NCBI GenBank assembly: GCA_024223125.1
Contig: JAAEOP010001257.1
Location: 1 to 22,874 of the forward strand
Source of the DNA: Chloroflexota bacterium
GTDB taxonomy: Bacteria; Chloroflexota; Anaerolineae; Promineifilales; Promineifilaceae
Direction: 5' to 3'
DNA length: 22,874 nucleotides
The notes under the pieces were generated by a model. The model was not told where the DNA came from and searched no databases. It was given only the letters and a program-made list of their open reading frames with translations. This document shows, in pieces, positions 15,817 to 22,874 of this stretch. The position numbers and the translations under genes were made by a program. The first letter of the stretch is position 1. Each line of letters begins with the position of its first letter.

Positions 15817-16795
15817 TTGAGTCTGCTGGCGAGGTCAAATTTTTGGGGTAATTAATAGGATAACGCAGTTCTGTATTAAACATGTGGCTGCGTTTTGTGG
15901 TCCAATTTGTTTCGCTGGCGTCATCATTTAAATAATCAAAATACCCTTGTATACGGCTGTCCAACAAATCTATCTGATGTAATAAAATGGCTTCTAAGGT
16001 TTTAGGTACCGTAGGGGATCCCCATTCGTGGGTACCATGGTGTGAGGTGATCAAATGTACCAATTCGCGCAAATCATCTTCGGAAATTGTTTCTAATGTT
16101 TGGGCAGCCTGTTCAACCATGACGACTGCCCGCACGATATGACCCACTAGACGGCCGTCGTCTGAAAAAGAAAAACCACCTTCCAGATCGTACTCAATGG
16201 CTTTACCCATATCGTGAACGAGCGTACCCGTTACCAGCAAGTCTCTATTCACGTAGGGGTAATGGTCGGCCATTTGATCGGCAATGTTAGCCATGCTCAG
16301 GCTATGTTCCAGCAAGCCGCCAATGTAGGCATGATGCATTTTGCGAGCGGCCGGCGCATTAGCGAATGTTTGTAAAAAGTGTTCATCGTCTAATAGTAGA
16401 GTTGACGTTAATTGTTGCCAGGGGTCGGCAAGTAGACCGATAATATCGCGTAGTTCGGCAACCATTGATTCACGGGAGCGTTGGCTGGTAGGTAAAAAAG
16501 CAGCCATATCTGGTTGAAGGCTTTTGTTGAGGTCCGTGATATTGACTTGTAAGGCATCTTTATAATTGTTAATTTTTCCGGTGACAAGAACGATTTTCCC
16601 GGCCTGTGCCCAGGATAAAATGTAGTCAGGCACATCCCAAAAGACAAACGAAACTTGGCCGGTTTTATCGCGCAAACTACCTAATAGAAAAGGACGGCCG
16701 TCTTTCGTTTTGCGTAAAATGACATCATGTAGCATAAACGATTCATTTTCTATAACATTGCCCGATTGTAACGAAGAAACAAAAATTGATTTCAC
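15809..16795 (-). CDS. YhaM-like 3'-5' exoribonuclease (OB fold + HD domain)
   Basis: The 328-residue protein has an N-terminal OB-fold nucleic-acid-binding region (about 15-90: GSLRDKTGQVSFVFWDVP, VLVTGKINNYKDALQVNI). An HD phosphohydrolase domain follows, with metal ligands in MHHAYIGGLLEHSLSM (His155, His164), LVHDMGK (His194, Asp195), GHIVRA (His219), SHHGTHEWGSP (252-262) and HQIDLLDSR (Asp276). The order and length match YhaM/Cbf1, a metal-dependent 3'-5' exonuclease acting on single-stranded RNA or DNA in the cytoplasm. It is the first gene of a two-gene operon, its stop overlapping the next start by 8 bp. Two ACGGCCGT octamers lie inside, encoding DGR. Confidence 0.9.
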   Translation of the reverse strand: MKSIFVSSLQSGNVIENESFMLHDVILRKTKDGRPFLLGSLRDKTGQVSFVFWDVPDYILSWAQAGKIVLVTGKINNYKDALQVNITDLNKSLQPDMAAFLPTSQRSRESMVAELRDIIGLLADPWQQLTSTLLLDDEHFLQTFANAPAARKMHHAYIGGLLEHSLSMANIADQMADHYPYVNRDLLVTGTLVHDMGKAIEYDLEGGFSFSDDGRLVGHIVRAVVMVEQAAQTLETISEDDLRELVHLITSHHGTHEWGSPTVPKTLEAILLHQIDLLDSRIQGYFDYLNDDASETNWTTKRSHMFNTELRYPINYPKNLTSPADSNE

Positions 16796-16835
16796 AATGA
16801 CCTCGCAAAGATATGATTATTGAGCGTTATTATCA

Positions 16836-16870
16836 GGTGCGACGCACTTACAAGAAAAAGTGTGTCGCAT
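16836..16870. repeat. hairpin repeat between divergent genes
   Basis: GTGCGACGCACTT (16837-16849) pairs with AAGTGTGTCGCAT (16858-16870) across an eight-base loop with two mismatched or G-T positions. It lies between divergent genes, so it could sit in a 5' leader or be a dispersed palindromic element. No T-run follows. Confidence 0.45.
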
Positions 16871-17042
16871 CTCTGGTAACTGTATAGATACCAATGAGAT
16901 TGTAGATGTAATTGGGAATTCTGACTACATCTTCTAAAATGAAAAATAAACTAATCGAAGCCGTATTACTCTTAGTCTGGAAGCTGATATTAAATTCGGA
17001 TGATAGATTTGTTTGTACGAAGGCAAGGAGCAAAACAGATAG

Positions 17043-17495
17043 ATGACGCAAATCAAGAACGAAGCTTTAGTTTATCTAGATGATCATCAAGTAATGACAT
17101 TGGCGACACACGGCCGTATGGGTCTTTGGGCAGCGGCTGTTTTTTATGTGAATGATGGGTTTGATTTTTATTTTTTGTCGGCCGGACATACTCGCCATGC
17201 TCAAAACATAGCGACCCAGCCACAGGTAGCCGCCACCATTCAAGAAGATTACCGGGATTGGCAGGCGATTCAGGGAATTCAACTTGAGGGAGAGGTGCGT
17301 CTGGTTGATGGGGGATTGCGAGATACGGCCGTGTCCCTTTATCGTCACAAATATCCCTTTATCGCCCGACCAAAGTCACAGATATTGATGGCGTTGAAAA
17401 AAGTTAACTGGTATCGCTTAAAACCGGAAAAGCTCTATTTTATTGACAATCAAAAAGGATTGGGACATCGAGACTTGGTAATCGGTGTTCAGTAA
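17043..17495 (+). CDS. pyridoxamine 5'-phosphate oxidase-fold flavoprotein
   Basis: The 150-residue protein fits the small split-barrel family. It has an N-terminal helix, then VMTLATHGRMGLWAAAVFYV, a segment DFYFLSAGHTRHAQNI with the typical S-x-x-x-x-H-x-x-N-I, then VAATIQEDYRDW and IQGIQLEGEVRLVD. Members bind FMN or F420 and reduce various substrates; the exact one cannot be read here. An AAGGAG-like site (about 17024-17029) precedes ATG 17043. The stop TAA lies in the second unit of a 14-bp tandem duplication, so the C-terminal end VIGVQ may have been altered by that event. It is monocistronic and convergent with the NYN gene. Confidence 0.82.
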   Translation: MTQIKNEALVYLDDHQVMTLATHGRMGLWAAAVFYVNDGFDFYFLSAGHTRHAQNIATQPQVAATIQEDYRDWQAIQGIQLEGEVRLVDGGLRDTAVSLYRHKYPFIARPKSQILMALKKVNWYRLKPEKLYFIDNQKGLGHRDLVIGVQ

Positions 17496-17571
17496 TCGGT
17501 GTTCAGTTTTCAGTAATTAATCGTTGTTTCTCACAAAGAATTCCTGAACACTGACAACTGAACACTGACAA
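17479..17571. repeat. two 14-bp tandem duplications, partly inverse of each other
   Basis: TAATCGGTGTTCAG is repeated perfectly at 17479-17492 and 17493-17506. CTGAACACTGACAA is repeated perfectly at 17544-17557 and 17558-17571. The two units share GTGTTCAG in opposite orientation, so the block can fold into a hairpin between convergent genes. The first copy overlaps the end of the preceding gene. Confidence 0.75.
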
Positions 17572-17578
17572 CCGGGGT

Positions 17579-18826
17579 TTAGATATCAATCTGATCAATA
17601 TTCTTCATGATCACTTTTAAGTAACGTGTATGGCCGGGGGTGTAGTAGAGAGCAATGGCTGCTTCTTCTAAATCGAAAGGTTCGGCCAAAGCCAGGATTT
17701 CACGCAGGTAGGCAGCATCGCAGCGCATAACAGCCTCTTGAAACATTTTGGGACCTTTTAGTTCTAGTAGAACAACGGCCGTAGACAGCGATCTCCCTTT
17801 AATCGTCTGTACAACCTGGGCACGCCGGGCGACAAGCAAAATAGAATTGACAACATTTTTAGAAAAATCCTGTTCTTCATCCTGGTAGCGAACATATAGC
17901 AAATCAATCAATTCCCGCCAGCGAAGTTCTTTTTTACGTTCTGAGAGGACGGTAATTATATCCTTCAACAATTGGAAACGAGCTTCTGTGGGGACGATAC
18001 GCAGTCGTTGCTTTTTTAAGCTGCTACGATACCTTTTGTGTAACGGCCGTTGCTGGTCCTGTTTTTGAGGTTGACGCACATATAAAGTCGTGCCTACCTG
18101 CTGCACCTCAATAAGGTGCGGGTATTTTTCCAGAAATTTACGAAAACTACCACTGGCATGAGGTGTTTTGTCAAAGGCGCCATTGCTACTTTCATTCAAT
18201 TGTTGTTTTAAGATACTGGCTCGTATGCGGGATTCGTCTTTCGTCAATTCTTCAATAGAAGATCGCAGCAATGATTCAACCTGGGCATCTGTCAGTTTGG
18301 GTGTGGGGATAATTTCCTCATAAAAGACATACTGATCACACAAGCTCACGAAGCTGCGGCTGGCCGTATGTTTCACCCCCAGGCCGATGACACGTTTACC
18401 CCGTTTACGCAATGATTGTACCAGCGGCGTGAAATCTCGGTCCCCTGTAATGAGGACGTAGGTGCTGTATTGATGCCCATCAATCAGCGTATCCATCGTA
18501 TCCACCACAATTTGCATGTCGGCCAGATTCTTGCTGAAGTTGTTAATACGGATAGTGGATTGTGTTGTAAACCCGGCCACGGCCAGGTTTTTCATGAGCT
18601 GCTGATTTTGCCGCCAATCACCATAAGAACGACGCAGTACCACACGGCCGTTTGTCATTTTCTTGATGTGGTCTACTATCAGATTGATGTCAAAGGTGAG
18701 GTTGGCTTGTTTGGCTCCAATAACCAAATTGTCCAGGTCAAGGAATATAGCAACATCATTTGTCATGCCATGTCTAATTGACAATGGTTGCTCAGATGTG
18801 TTTTCGATGTTTTCTTGATTGCTCAT
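17579..18826 (-). CDS. NYN (LabA-like PIN) nuclease domain with OST-HTH/LOTUS
   Basis: The 415-residue protein has a NYN domain at about 24-165. Its acidic residues are in VAIFLDLDN (Asp30, Asp32), IVVDTMD (Asp109, Asp112) and ITGDRDFTPLV (Asp129, Asp131), the usual metal-binding set of this RNase fold. An OST-HTH/LOTUS RNA-binding domain follows at about 182-252 (IRASILKQQL, FRKFLEKYPHLIEV, GTTLYVRQP). The C-terminal 150 residues are helical and not recognised. The pairing resembles LabA-type and MARF1-like proteins, which bind and cleave RNA. The start at 18826 has only a weak ribosome site; ATG at residue 21, just before the NYN domain, is an alternative. Confidence 0.88.
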   Translation of the reverse strand: MSNQENIENTSEQPLSIRHGMTNDVAIFLDLDNLVIGAKQANLTFDINLIVDHIKKMTNGRVVLRRSYGDWRQNQQLMKNLAVAGFTTQSTIRINNFSKNLADMQIVVDTMDTLIDGHQYSTYVLITGDRDFTPLVQSLRKRGKRVIGLGVKHTASRSFVSLCDQYVFYEEIIPTPKLTDAQVESLLRSSIEELTKDESRIRASILKQQLNESSNGAFDKTPHASGSFRKFLEKYPHLIEVQQVGTTLYVRQPQKQDQQRPLHKRYRSSLKKQRLRIVPTEARFQLLKDIITVLSERKKELRWRELIDLLYVRYQDEEQDFSKNVVNSILLVARRAQVVQTIKGRSLSTAVVLLELKGPKMFQEAVMRCDAAYLREILALAEPFDLEEAAIALYYTPGHTRYLKVIMKNIDQIDI

Positions 18827-18901
18827 TTCTTTGTTGATGTTTTCATTACTCTGCTTATTCTAGTCAATGACAATTTTACTCGATTCATCTGTTATCGCAA
18901 T

Positions 18902-18917
18902 TGTTTCACGGGAAACA
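18902..18917. promoter_or_regulatory. parS-like site (one mismatch)
   Basis: TGTTTCACGGGAAACA differs at one base from the conserved ParB-binding parS sequence TGTTTCACGTGAAACA. It lies between the divergent NYN and membrane-protein genes. No parA or parB gene is in the window; parS sites usually cluster near the origin. Confidence 0.6.
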
Positions 18918-18932
18918 TAACGGCCGTTTACA

Positions 18933-18944
18933 CTTTTGCAAAAG
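18933..18944. promoter_or_regulatory. perfect 12-bp palindrome in divergent intergenic region
   Basis: CTTTTGCAAAAG is a perfect palindrome 60 bp before ATG 19004, with CATAAT (18953-18958) just downstream. It could be an operator for the membrane-protein gene. Short AT-rich palindromes arise by chance, so confidence is low. Confidence 0.25.
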
Positions 18945-19003
18945 CATGTTACCATAATGTCACTCATACTATGTCAACCTGATGTCTTATCTGGAGGTAG
19001 ACA

Positions 19004-19615
19004 ATGGAAGAAAGAAATAGCTGGTTTTGGGAAGGTAAACCGTGGCAGGCATTTAAGTCCTTTGCCATCATCTTTTCCTTTGTGATCAATTTTGTATTGA
19101 TTCTAGTCTTGTTATTAATAGCGCCGCTCATATTCCCGGTCATTGTGACCAACGTTGCCGGACCAATTGTGGGGGGATTGAGCGATAGTTTTGTGATGAT
19201 GAATTCGGCCACCATCTCCCAAACAATTTCTTTAGATACCGAAATGCCCTTGAGTACAACTATTCCTATTAGCGCCATAACCAATGTGACACTTACGCAA
19301 GAAGTTCCCCTAAGTGTGAATACCACATTTCTCTTGCCGGGTGGGGGTGGCTCCATCAATGGCACAGTTTCTTTAGCGCTGCCGTCAGGCACATCTTTGC
19401 CTGTGGAATTGAACATGATGGTGCCGGTGAACCAATCTGTGGCTGTTGTCATGGATGTGCCTGTGGAGATTGAATTGCAGCAAACAGAATTGGGCGTCCC
19501 TTTCCAAGAACTACAAGGTCTTTTCTTGCCCCTGGATGAACTGATAACAAATCTACCTGCAGATAATGAGGAATTTATCAAACGTTCCACAGAAGCAGTA
19601 TTAGAACCTGAGTAG
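19004..19615 (+). CDS. single-pass membrane protein of unknown function
   Basis: The 203-residue protein has a short aromatic N-terminus (NSWFWEGKPW), then one long hydrophobic stretch (about 18-50) and a Ser/Thr- and Val-rich region. That region has recurring pieces such as ISLDTEMPLSTTIPI, VTLTQEVPLSVNTTFLLP and VELNMMVPVNQSV, likely beta structure outside the membrane. A helical acidic tail ends it. The ribosome site GGAGG lies before ATG 19004. I do not recognise a family; the strand-like xPLSxx repeat pattern is its main feature. It lies 40 bp before the methyltransferase gene on the same strand, with a separate -10-like sequence between them. Confidence 0.7.
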   Translation: MEERNSWFWEGKPWQAFKSFAIIFSFVINFVLILVLLLIAPLIFPVIVTNVAGPIVGGLSDSFVMMNSATISQTISLDTEMPLSTTIPISAITNVTLTQEVPLSVNTTFLLPGGGGSINGTVSLALPSGTSLPVELNMMVPVNQSVAVVMDVPVEIELQQTELGVPFQELQGLFLPLDELITNLPADNEEFIKRSTEAVLEPE

Positions 19616-19641
19616 CTACGGGCAGTCCCCGGCAAAATCGG

Positions 19642-19647
19642 TATAAT
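19642..19647 (+). promoter_or_regulatory. -10 element, possible leaderless start
   Basis: A perfect TATAAT ends 8 bp before ATG 19656 and no ribosome site is visible. If it is used, transcription would begin at or next to the ATG, giving a leaderless mRNA. The -35 is poor. Confidence 0.4.
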
Positions 19648-19655
19648 TCGGCCCT

Positions 19656-20576
19656 ATGACTGAATTACCTCCTGTTTGTGATTATGAAGGGTCCGATTAC
19701 CGGACACGTTTTTGGGAAGGCCAGGGACGAGATTACGAAGATCAGGTTGAACGCATTGCTTTGCGCCGTCTGATGACCGCTACCGGTACAACGCTTATTG
19801 AAATTGGGGCTGGCTTTGGCCGTCTGGCAAATGAGTACCGTGGCTATGATAAGGTTGTCCTTTTTGATTATTCTCGTTCTCTTTTAAGGGAAGCCCAGAC
19901 TCGTTTAGGGGATGATCCCCGTTTTATCTTTGTCGCTGGTAACTGGTATCAGATGCCGTTTGTAGAAGGCCTGTTTGCGACGATGGTACAAATTCGGACA
20001 CTGCACCACGCAGCCGACGCCCCCGCATTGTTTGTTGAATTAGCCCGAATTGCCCAACCTCACGGCCGTTACATCCTCGAATTCGCCAACAAAAAAAATT
20101 TAAAAGCAATAGCACGTTACCTGCTGAAACGGCAAGAATGGTCTCCTTTTACTTTAGAGCCGGTTGAATTTGTAGAACTCAATTTTGATTTTCATCCCCG
20201 ATGGATTCGGTCGCAATTGTCGGCGGTTGGCTTTTCGCCTGGACGCGCGCTCACCGTTTCCCATTATCGTTTTGCCCCGTTGAAAAAAAATATCCCCACT
20301 AAACTACTTGTTTCAATGGATTCGATGTCACAATTATCGGGAAACTGGTGGCAGCTAACTCCCAGCATTTTTATGCAAATTGAGCATCCATTATCTGGAG
20401 TAACGGCCGCTCTCGGTACATTTTTCGCTTGCCCAACCTGCAAAACCCCCCTACCTGACCCTCAAAACAATCTCTTGTCTTGCCCCAATACAAGTTGTGG
20501 AAATAGTTGGCAGCTAGACAATGGTTTGTACGATTTCAAGCAACCGGTTCAACTGCAAAATAAAAACACAAAATAG
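19656..20576 (+). CDS. class I SAM methyltransferase with C-terminal zinc ribbon
   Basis: The 306-residue protein has the SAM-binding loop LIEIGAGFGRLANEY (47-61), an acidic residue at the end of the next strand (VVLFDYSRS) and FVAGNWYQMPF, as in Methyltransf_11 enzymes. The C-terminal 50 residues hold four cysteines (C259, C262, C276, C281) in a Trm112-like zinc ribbon with CPTC and SCPNTSCGNSW. The ribbon may bind the substrate or a partner. The target could be a small molecule, lipid or RNA; nothing here decides. It begins 40 bp after the membrane-protein gene, behind a TATAAT that could give it its own leaderless transcript. Confidence 0.85.
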   Translation: MTELPPVCDYEGSDYRTRFWEGQGRDYEDQVERIALRRLMTATGTTLIEIGAGFGRLANEYRGYDKVVLFDYSRSLLREAQTRLGDDPRFIFVAGNWYQMPFVEGLFATMVQIRTLHHAADAPALFVELARIAQPHGRYILEFANKKNLKAIARYLLKRQEWSPFTLEPVEFVELNFDFHPRWIRSQLSAVGFSPGRALTVSHYRFAPLKKNIPTKLLVSMDSMSQLSGNWWQLTPSIFMQIEHPLSGVTAALGTFFACPTCKTPLPDPQNNLLSCPNTSCGNSWQLDNGLYDFKQPVQLQNKNTK

Positions 20577-20598
20577 TAAAAGTGTTCAGGAAGAAGTA

Positions 20599-20654
20599 TG
20601 CACGGATAGGGGGAACACAGATAAAAAAGAAAATCCGTGTTTTCCCCATCCGTA
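20599..20654. repeat. imperfect inverted repeat before the glycosidase gene
   Basis: GCACGGATAGGGGGAACACAGAT (20600-20622) pairs imperfectly with the inverse segment 20632-20654 around an AAAAAAGAA loop. It sits in the 91-bp gap between the methyltransferase stop and ATG 20668, so it would fold in the leader. It resembles dispersed palindromes rather than a riboswitch. Confidence 0.45.
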
Positions 20655-20667
20655 CATACAAGAAATT

Positions 20668-22449
20668 ATGAAAGCATTCAAATTTATTTTATGTTTACTT
20701 TTTGTACTTGTGCTTGTCAACGGCCGCCAACCGGCCGCCGCTGCTCCCCCATCCAAACAAGCGGCCCACCCAGCCCAGGTACCCGTAGATTATCGCTTTG
20801 GGGTTATCGAAAGTTATGAAAATCCAACTGAGGCCAATAATCTGGGGGTAGCCTGGACACGGGTACGCTTTCAGTGGGCCGACGTTCAGGCAGGCGGTCC
20901 TGACAGTTGGACGCCCACAGTCACTGAAGGTCAGATAGATGGTGAAATCGGCAGCGGCCGTACCGTCGTCGGCTTACTCATAGGCATTCCTGATTGGGCG
21001 CGAGATGGCAGTCTGCCGGCCGGGTTATGGCTGCCGCACGACGACCCTAACAACACTTGGGCCAACTTTGTGCGCCAGGCCGTTTCCCGGTATGACGGCC
21101 GTATCAGCCATTGGATTATCTGGAACGAGCCAGACATTAACGATTCCAATGCGCCCGGACATACTTGGTCCGGCAGCGTCAACGACTTTTTCCAACTACA
21201 ACGAGTGGCTTATCTAATAGCCAAAGAAACCAACCCCAACGTCAAAATCCATTTACCGGCCTTCACCTACTTCTGGAACCCCAACTACATTTATGAATTG
21301 ATGGATGTGATTGTGACCGATCCAGCCGCGGCCGAAAACAATTACTACTTTGACGCTATCACCGCCCATCTATATTTTCAACCCGATTCAGTGTTTAACA
21401 TCATCCAATCCTTTTACGGAGCCGTTTTGGGGCGCGGCATTCCCTGGAAACCGCTCTGGCTGGTAGAAACGAATGCTCCGCCCAGTAAGGACCCTGCCTG
21501 GCCAGTTTCTAACTGGACATTCCAGGTGACGTTAGATGAACAGGCCGCCTATATGCCCCAGGCGTTGGCTGTGGCCATGGCCGCCGGGGCGCAGCGAATT
21601 GCCGTCTATAAATTGCAGGATGTACCTGGCGATGAAACGGCCAACCCGGAACCGTTTGGTTTGTTACGGCTGGATGGCTCGCGGCGGCCGGCCTTTAGCA
21701 GCTACCAAATTGCCATTCGTTACATGGCTGGTACACAAAGCGCCAATCGGGAACGCTGGGATCATGTGGGGCAAGTCAAGCTGGATCAGGGGGATTATAT
21801 CACGCATGTGCTGTTCTCTCGTTTGCCAGCGCCACAGCAGCCCCAGATTGAAGCAACAGCGAACACGGCCGTTCTGGTAGATATGTGGGGCAGCCGACGA
21901 ACCATCGCGGCGCAAGACGGTCTTTTTACAGTAGACTTGCCCGGCGCGCCTTGTGTACAAACGGCCGGAGATTACTGCATGATTGGCGGTCCGGTTTCTT
22001 ATCTCATTCAGGCGGTGGAAGGGGGCGTGCCTCCGGTTGACGCACCACCCGCTGACACTGCGCCAGCCACAGACACGCCTGACCCGGACACAGCCACCCC
22101 CACGGCCGAAACAGAAATAACCAAAACAGCCACTACCGCGCCAATACAAACCGCTACAGATACACCCACCTTTACCAACATTCCCAGCCAAACGCCACGC
22201 CCAACGGATACAGTTACTGCTACGGCCGTTCCCATTCAGCCCACTCCGACGCAAATCAGTGCAGCCGCGCCCACAAACCAACCCACCAACACGCCCATCC
22301 CCGCCACCACTGTCGCTGAGAGCATACCCACACCAGCTAGTAACAACCAACTGCCAGCCACCGCTGCCAACCTTTCTTTCATTTTTATGGGCGGTGGGTT
22401 GTTGCTGGCGTTGGGATTGGGGGTTTTGTATTGGCGCAACGGCCGTTAA
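20668..22449 (+). CDS. secreted, surface-anchored glycoside hydrolase
   Basis: I start the gene at ATG 20668 because a signal peptide follows at once (MKAFKFILCLLFVLVLVNG), giving 593 residues; the open frame extends upstream to 20521 without a signal. The catalytic barrel (about 40-350) has WIIWNEPDIN with the general acid/base Glu154 and KPLWLVETN with nucleophile Glu267, the clan A pattern of GH5/GH39-type families. The target polysaccharide is unknown. Residues 455-560 are a Thr/Pro/Ala-rich stalk. The end is QLPATA, a hydrophobic helix and RNGR, which resembles a sortase-type or simple membrane anchor with Ala in place of the usual Gly. The last codons lie in an ACGGCCGT octamer. Confidence 0.85.
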   Translation: MKAFKFILCLLFVLVLVNGRQPAAAAPPSKQAAHPAQVPVDYRFGVIESYENPTEANNLGVAWTRVRFQWADVQAGGPDSWTPTVTEGQIDGEIGSGRTVVGLLIGIPDWARDGSLPAGLWLPHDDPNNTWANFVRQAVSRYDGRISHWIIWNEPDINDSNAPGHTWSGSVNDFFQLQRVAYLIAKETNPNVKIHLPAFTYFWNPNYIYELMDVIVTDPAAAENNYYFDAITAHLYFQPDSVFNIIQSFYGAVLGRGIPWKPLWLVETNAPPSKDPAWPVSNWTFQVTLDEQAAYMPQALAVAMAAGAQRIAVYKLQDVPGDETANPEPFGLLRLDGSRRPAFSSYQIAIRYMAGTQSANRERWDHVGQVKLDQGDYITHVLFSRLPAPQQPQIEATANTAVLVDMWGSRRTIAAQDGLFTVDLPGAPCVQTAGDYCMIGGPVSYLIQAVEGGVPPVDAPPADTAPATDTPDPDTATPTAETEITKTATTAPIQTATDTPTFTNIPSQTPRPTDTVTATAVPIQPTPTQISAAAPTNQPTNTPIPATTVAESIPTPASNNQLPATAANLSFIFMGGGLLLALGLGVLYWRNGR

Positions 22450-22831
22450 TTGCCCTTTGTTAATGGTTACGTATGGTAATTTTGCAGCGCTTTTATAAGA
22501 CCCTGAAATAGCTTCTAATATTAGGCCCTATTGTTGTAGGTTATAAGCCAACGGTTGGGGTTGATGGTGGAGATGCTTTCATCGAGCAATGTCAAAATAG
22601 CCATTATAATTAGTACCAATACCCTACAATATAAAAATTTCATAACCAACTTATAACCAATATTCACGCTTTCTTCATGTAGAATAACGACAATACAAGA
22701 TAAAGCGGCATTAACTGTGTACTAATATAAATACAGCAATTCCCGCAGTGAATTATTAACATTAGCCATTCTACAGGAGAAAAACATCTAATTTTATTGA
22801 GGTCTGTTGTACAAACTTCACGAAAACTAAA
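22450..22831. other. AT-rich intergenic stretch
   Basis: No gene, terminator or clear promoter is seen. Short repeated TTATAACCAA pieces occur near 22642-22662, and there is an AGGAG-type sequence at 22775-22779 with no start codon at the proper distance. Confidence 0.5.
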
Positions 22832-22874
22832 ATGACATCGTATATTAGCAATTTAGAAAATTTCTTTCCCCCAA
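22832..22874 (+). CDS. possible start of a gene running off the window
   Basis: ATG 22832 opens MTSYISNLENFFPP and stays open to the window edge. There is no clear ribosome site and only 14 residues can be read, so this could be chance. Confidence 0.25.
   Translation, partial: MTSYISNLENFFPP

Noticed and set aside
20521..20667. Upstream extension of the glycosidase frame
   Set aside because: It overlaps the methyltransferase end and a hairpin repeat, and the signal peptide begins only at 20668.
21664..22350. 228-codon minus-strand frame opposite the glycosidase stalk
   Set aside because: Gly/Arg/Cys-rich composition is the complement of the Thr/Pro-rich stalk; no gene features.
1..22874. 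CRISPR array, tRNA or rRNA
   Set aside because: No regularly spaced repeats of 24-40 bp and no cloverleaf or rRNA-like sequence were seen on reading both strands.

Overview
The window is about 22.9 kb of bacterial chromosome of roughly even base composition. Gene content suggests a Chloroflexota bacterium, perhaps Anaerolineae or a relative: a SpoVS-type protein, a YhaM-type nuclease, a NYN-LOTUS protein, many NarL-type and lipoprotein genes, and a secreted glycosidase with a Thr/Pro-rich stalk. This is inferred from gene style; there is no rRNA, tRNA or other marker here to prove it. No phage, CRISPR array or complete insertion sequence is visible.

Layout. 1-222: small palindromic repeats. 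223-1915 (minus): a lipoprotein of Trp-Gly-rich repeats ending in a DUF333 domain, broken by one frameshift. 1959-2430: a MarR regulator with a near-perfect palindromic operator, then gene remnants and hairpin repeats. 2903-6529 (plus): a tightly packed run of a broken ORF, two GNAT acetyltransferases, an NTF2-like protein and an MFS exporter. 6698-8882: a NarL-type two-component pair with overlapping genes. 8911-9089: remnant of a restriction-modification gene. 9326-9911: a toxin-antitoxin pair whose PemK/MazF-type toxin has an in-frame stop. 9977-12338: two tandem zinc-ribbon membrane proteins. 12545-13492 (minus): a double TerB protein. 13493-14331: a long intergenic region with three DnaA-box-like 9-mers. 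14332-14592: spoVS. 14680-16795 (minus): a CinA-like/adenylyltransferase fusion translationally overlapped with a YhaM-like nuclease. 17043-17495: a pyridoxamine-phosphate-oxidase-fold protein. 17579-18826 (minus): a NYN-LOTUS RNA-binding protein. 18902-18917: a parS-like site. 19004-20576: a novel membrane protein and a methyltransferase with a zinc ribbon. 20668-22449: a secreted glycoside hydrolase. The last 0.4 kb is AT-rich and may hold the start of another gene.

The strongest unexplained signal is genome-scale rather than a gene. The palindrome ACGGCCGT occurs 39 times by hand count, against about 0.35 expected by chance. It occurs inside genes in all three reading frames as well as between genes. 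It resembles the HIP1 octamer of cyanobacteria in behaviour but has a different sequence. A second theme is possible proximity to the replication origin: spaced DnaA boxes near 13.95 kb and a one-mismatch parS site at 18.9 kb. A third is decay: at least five genes here are broken by frameshift, internal stop or deletion.
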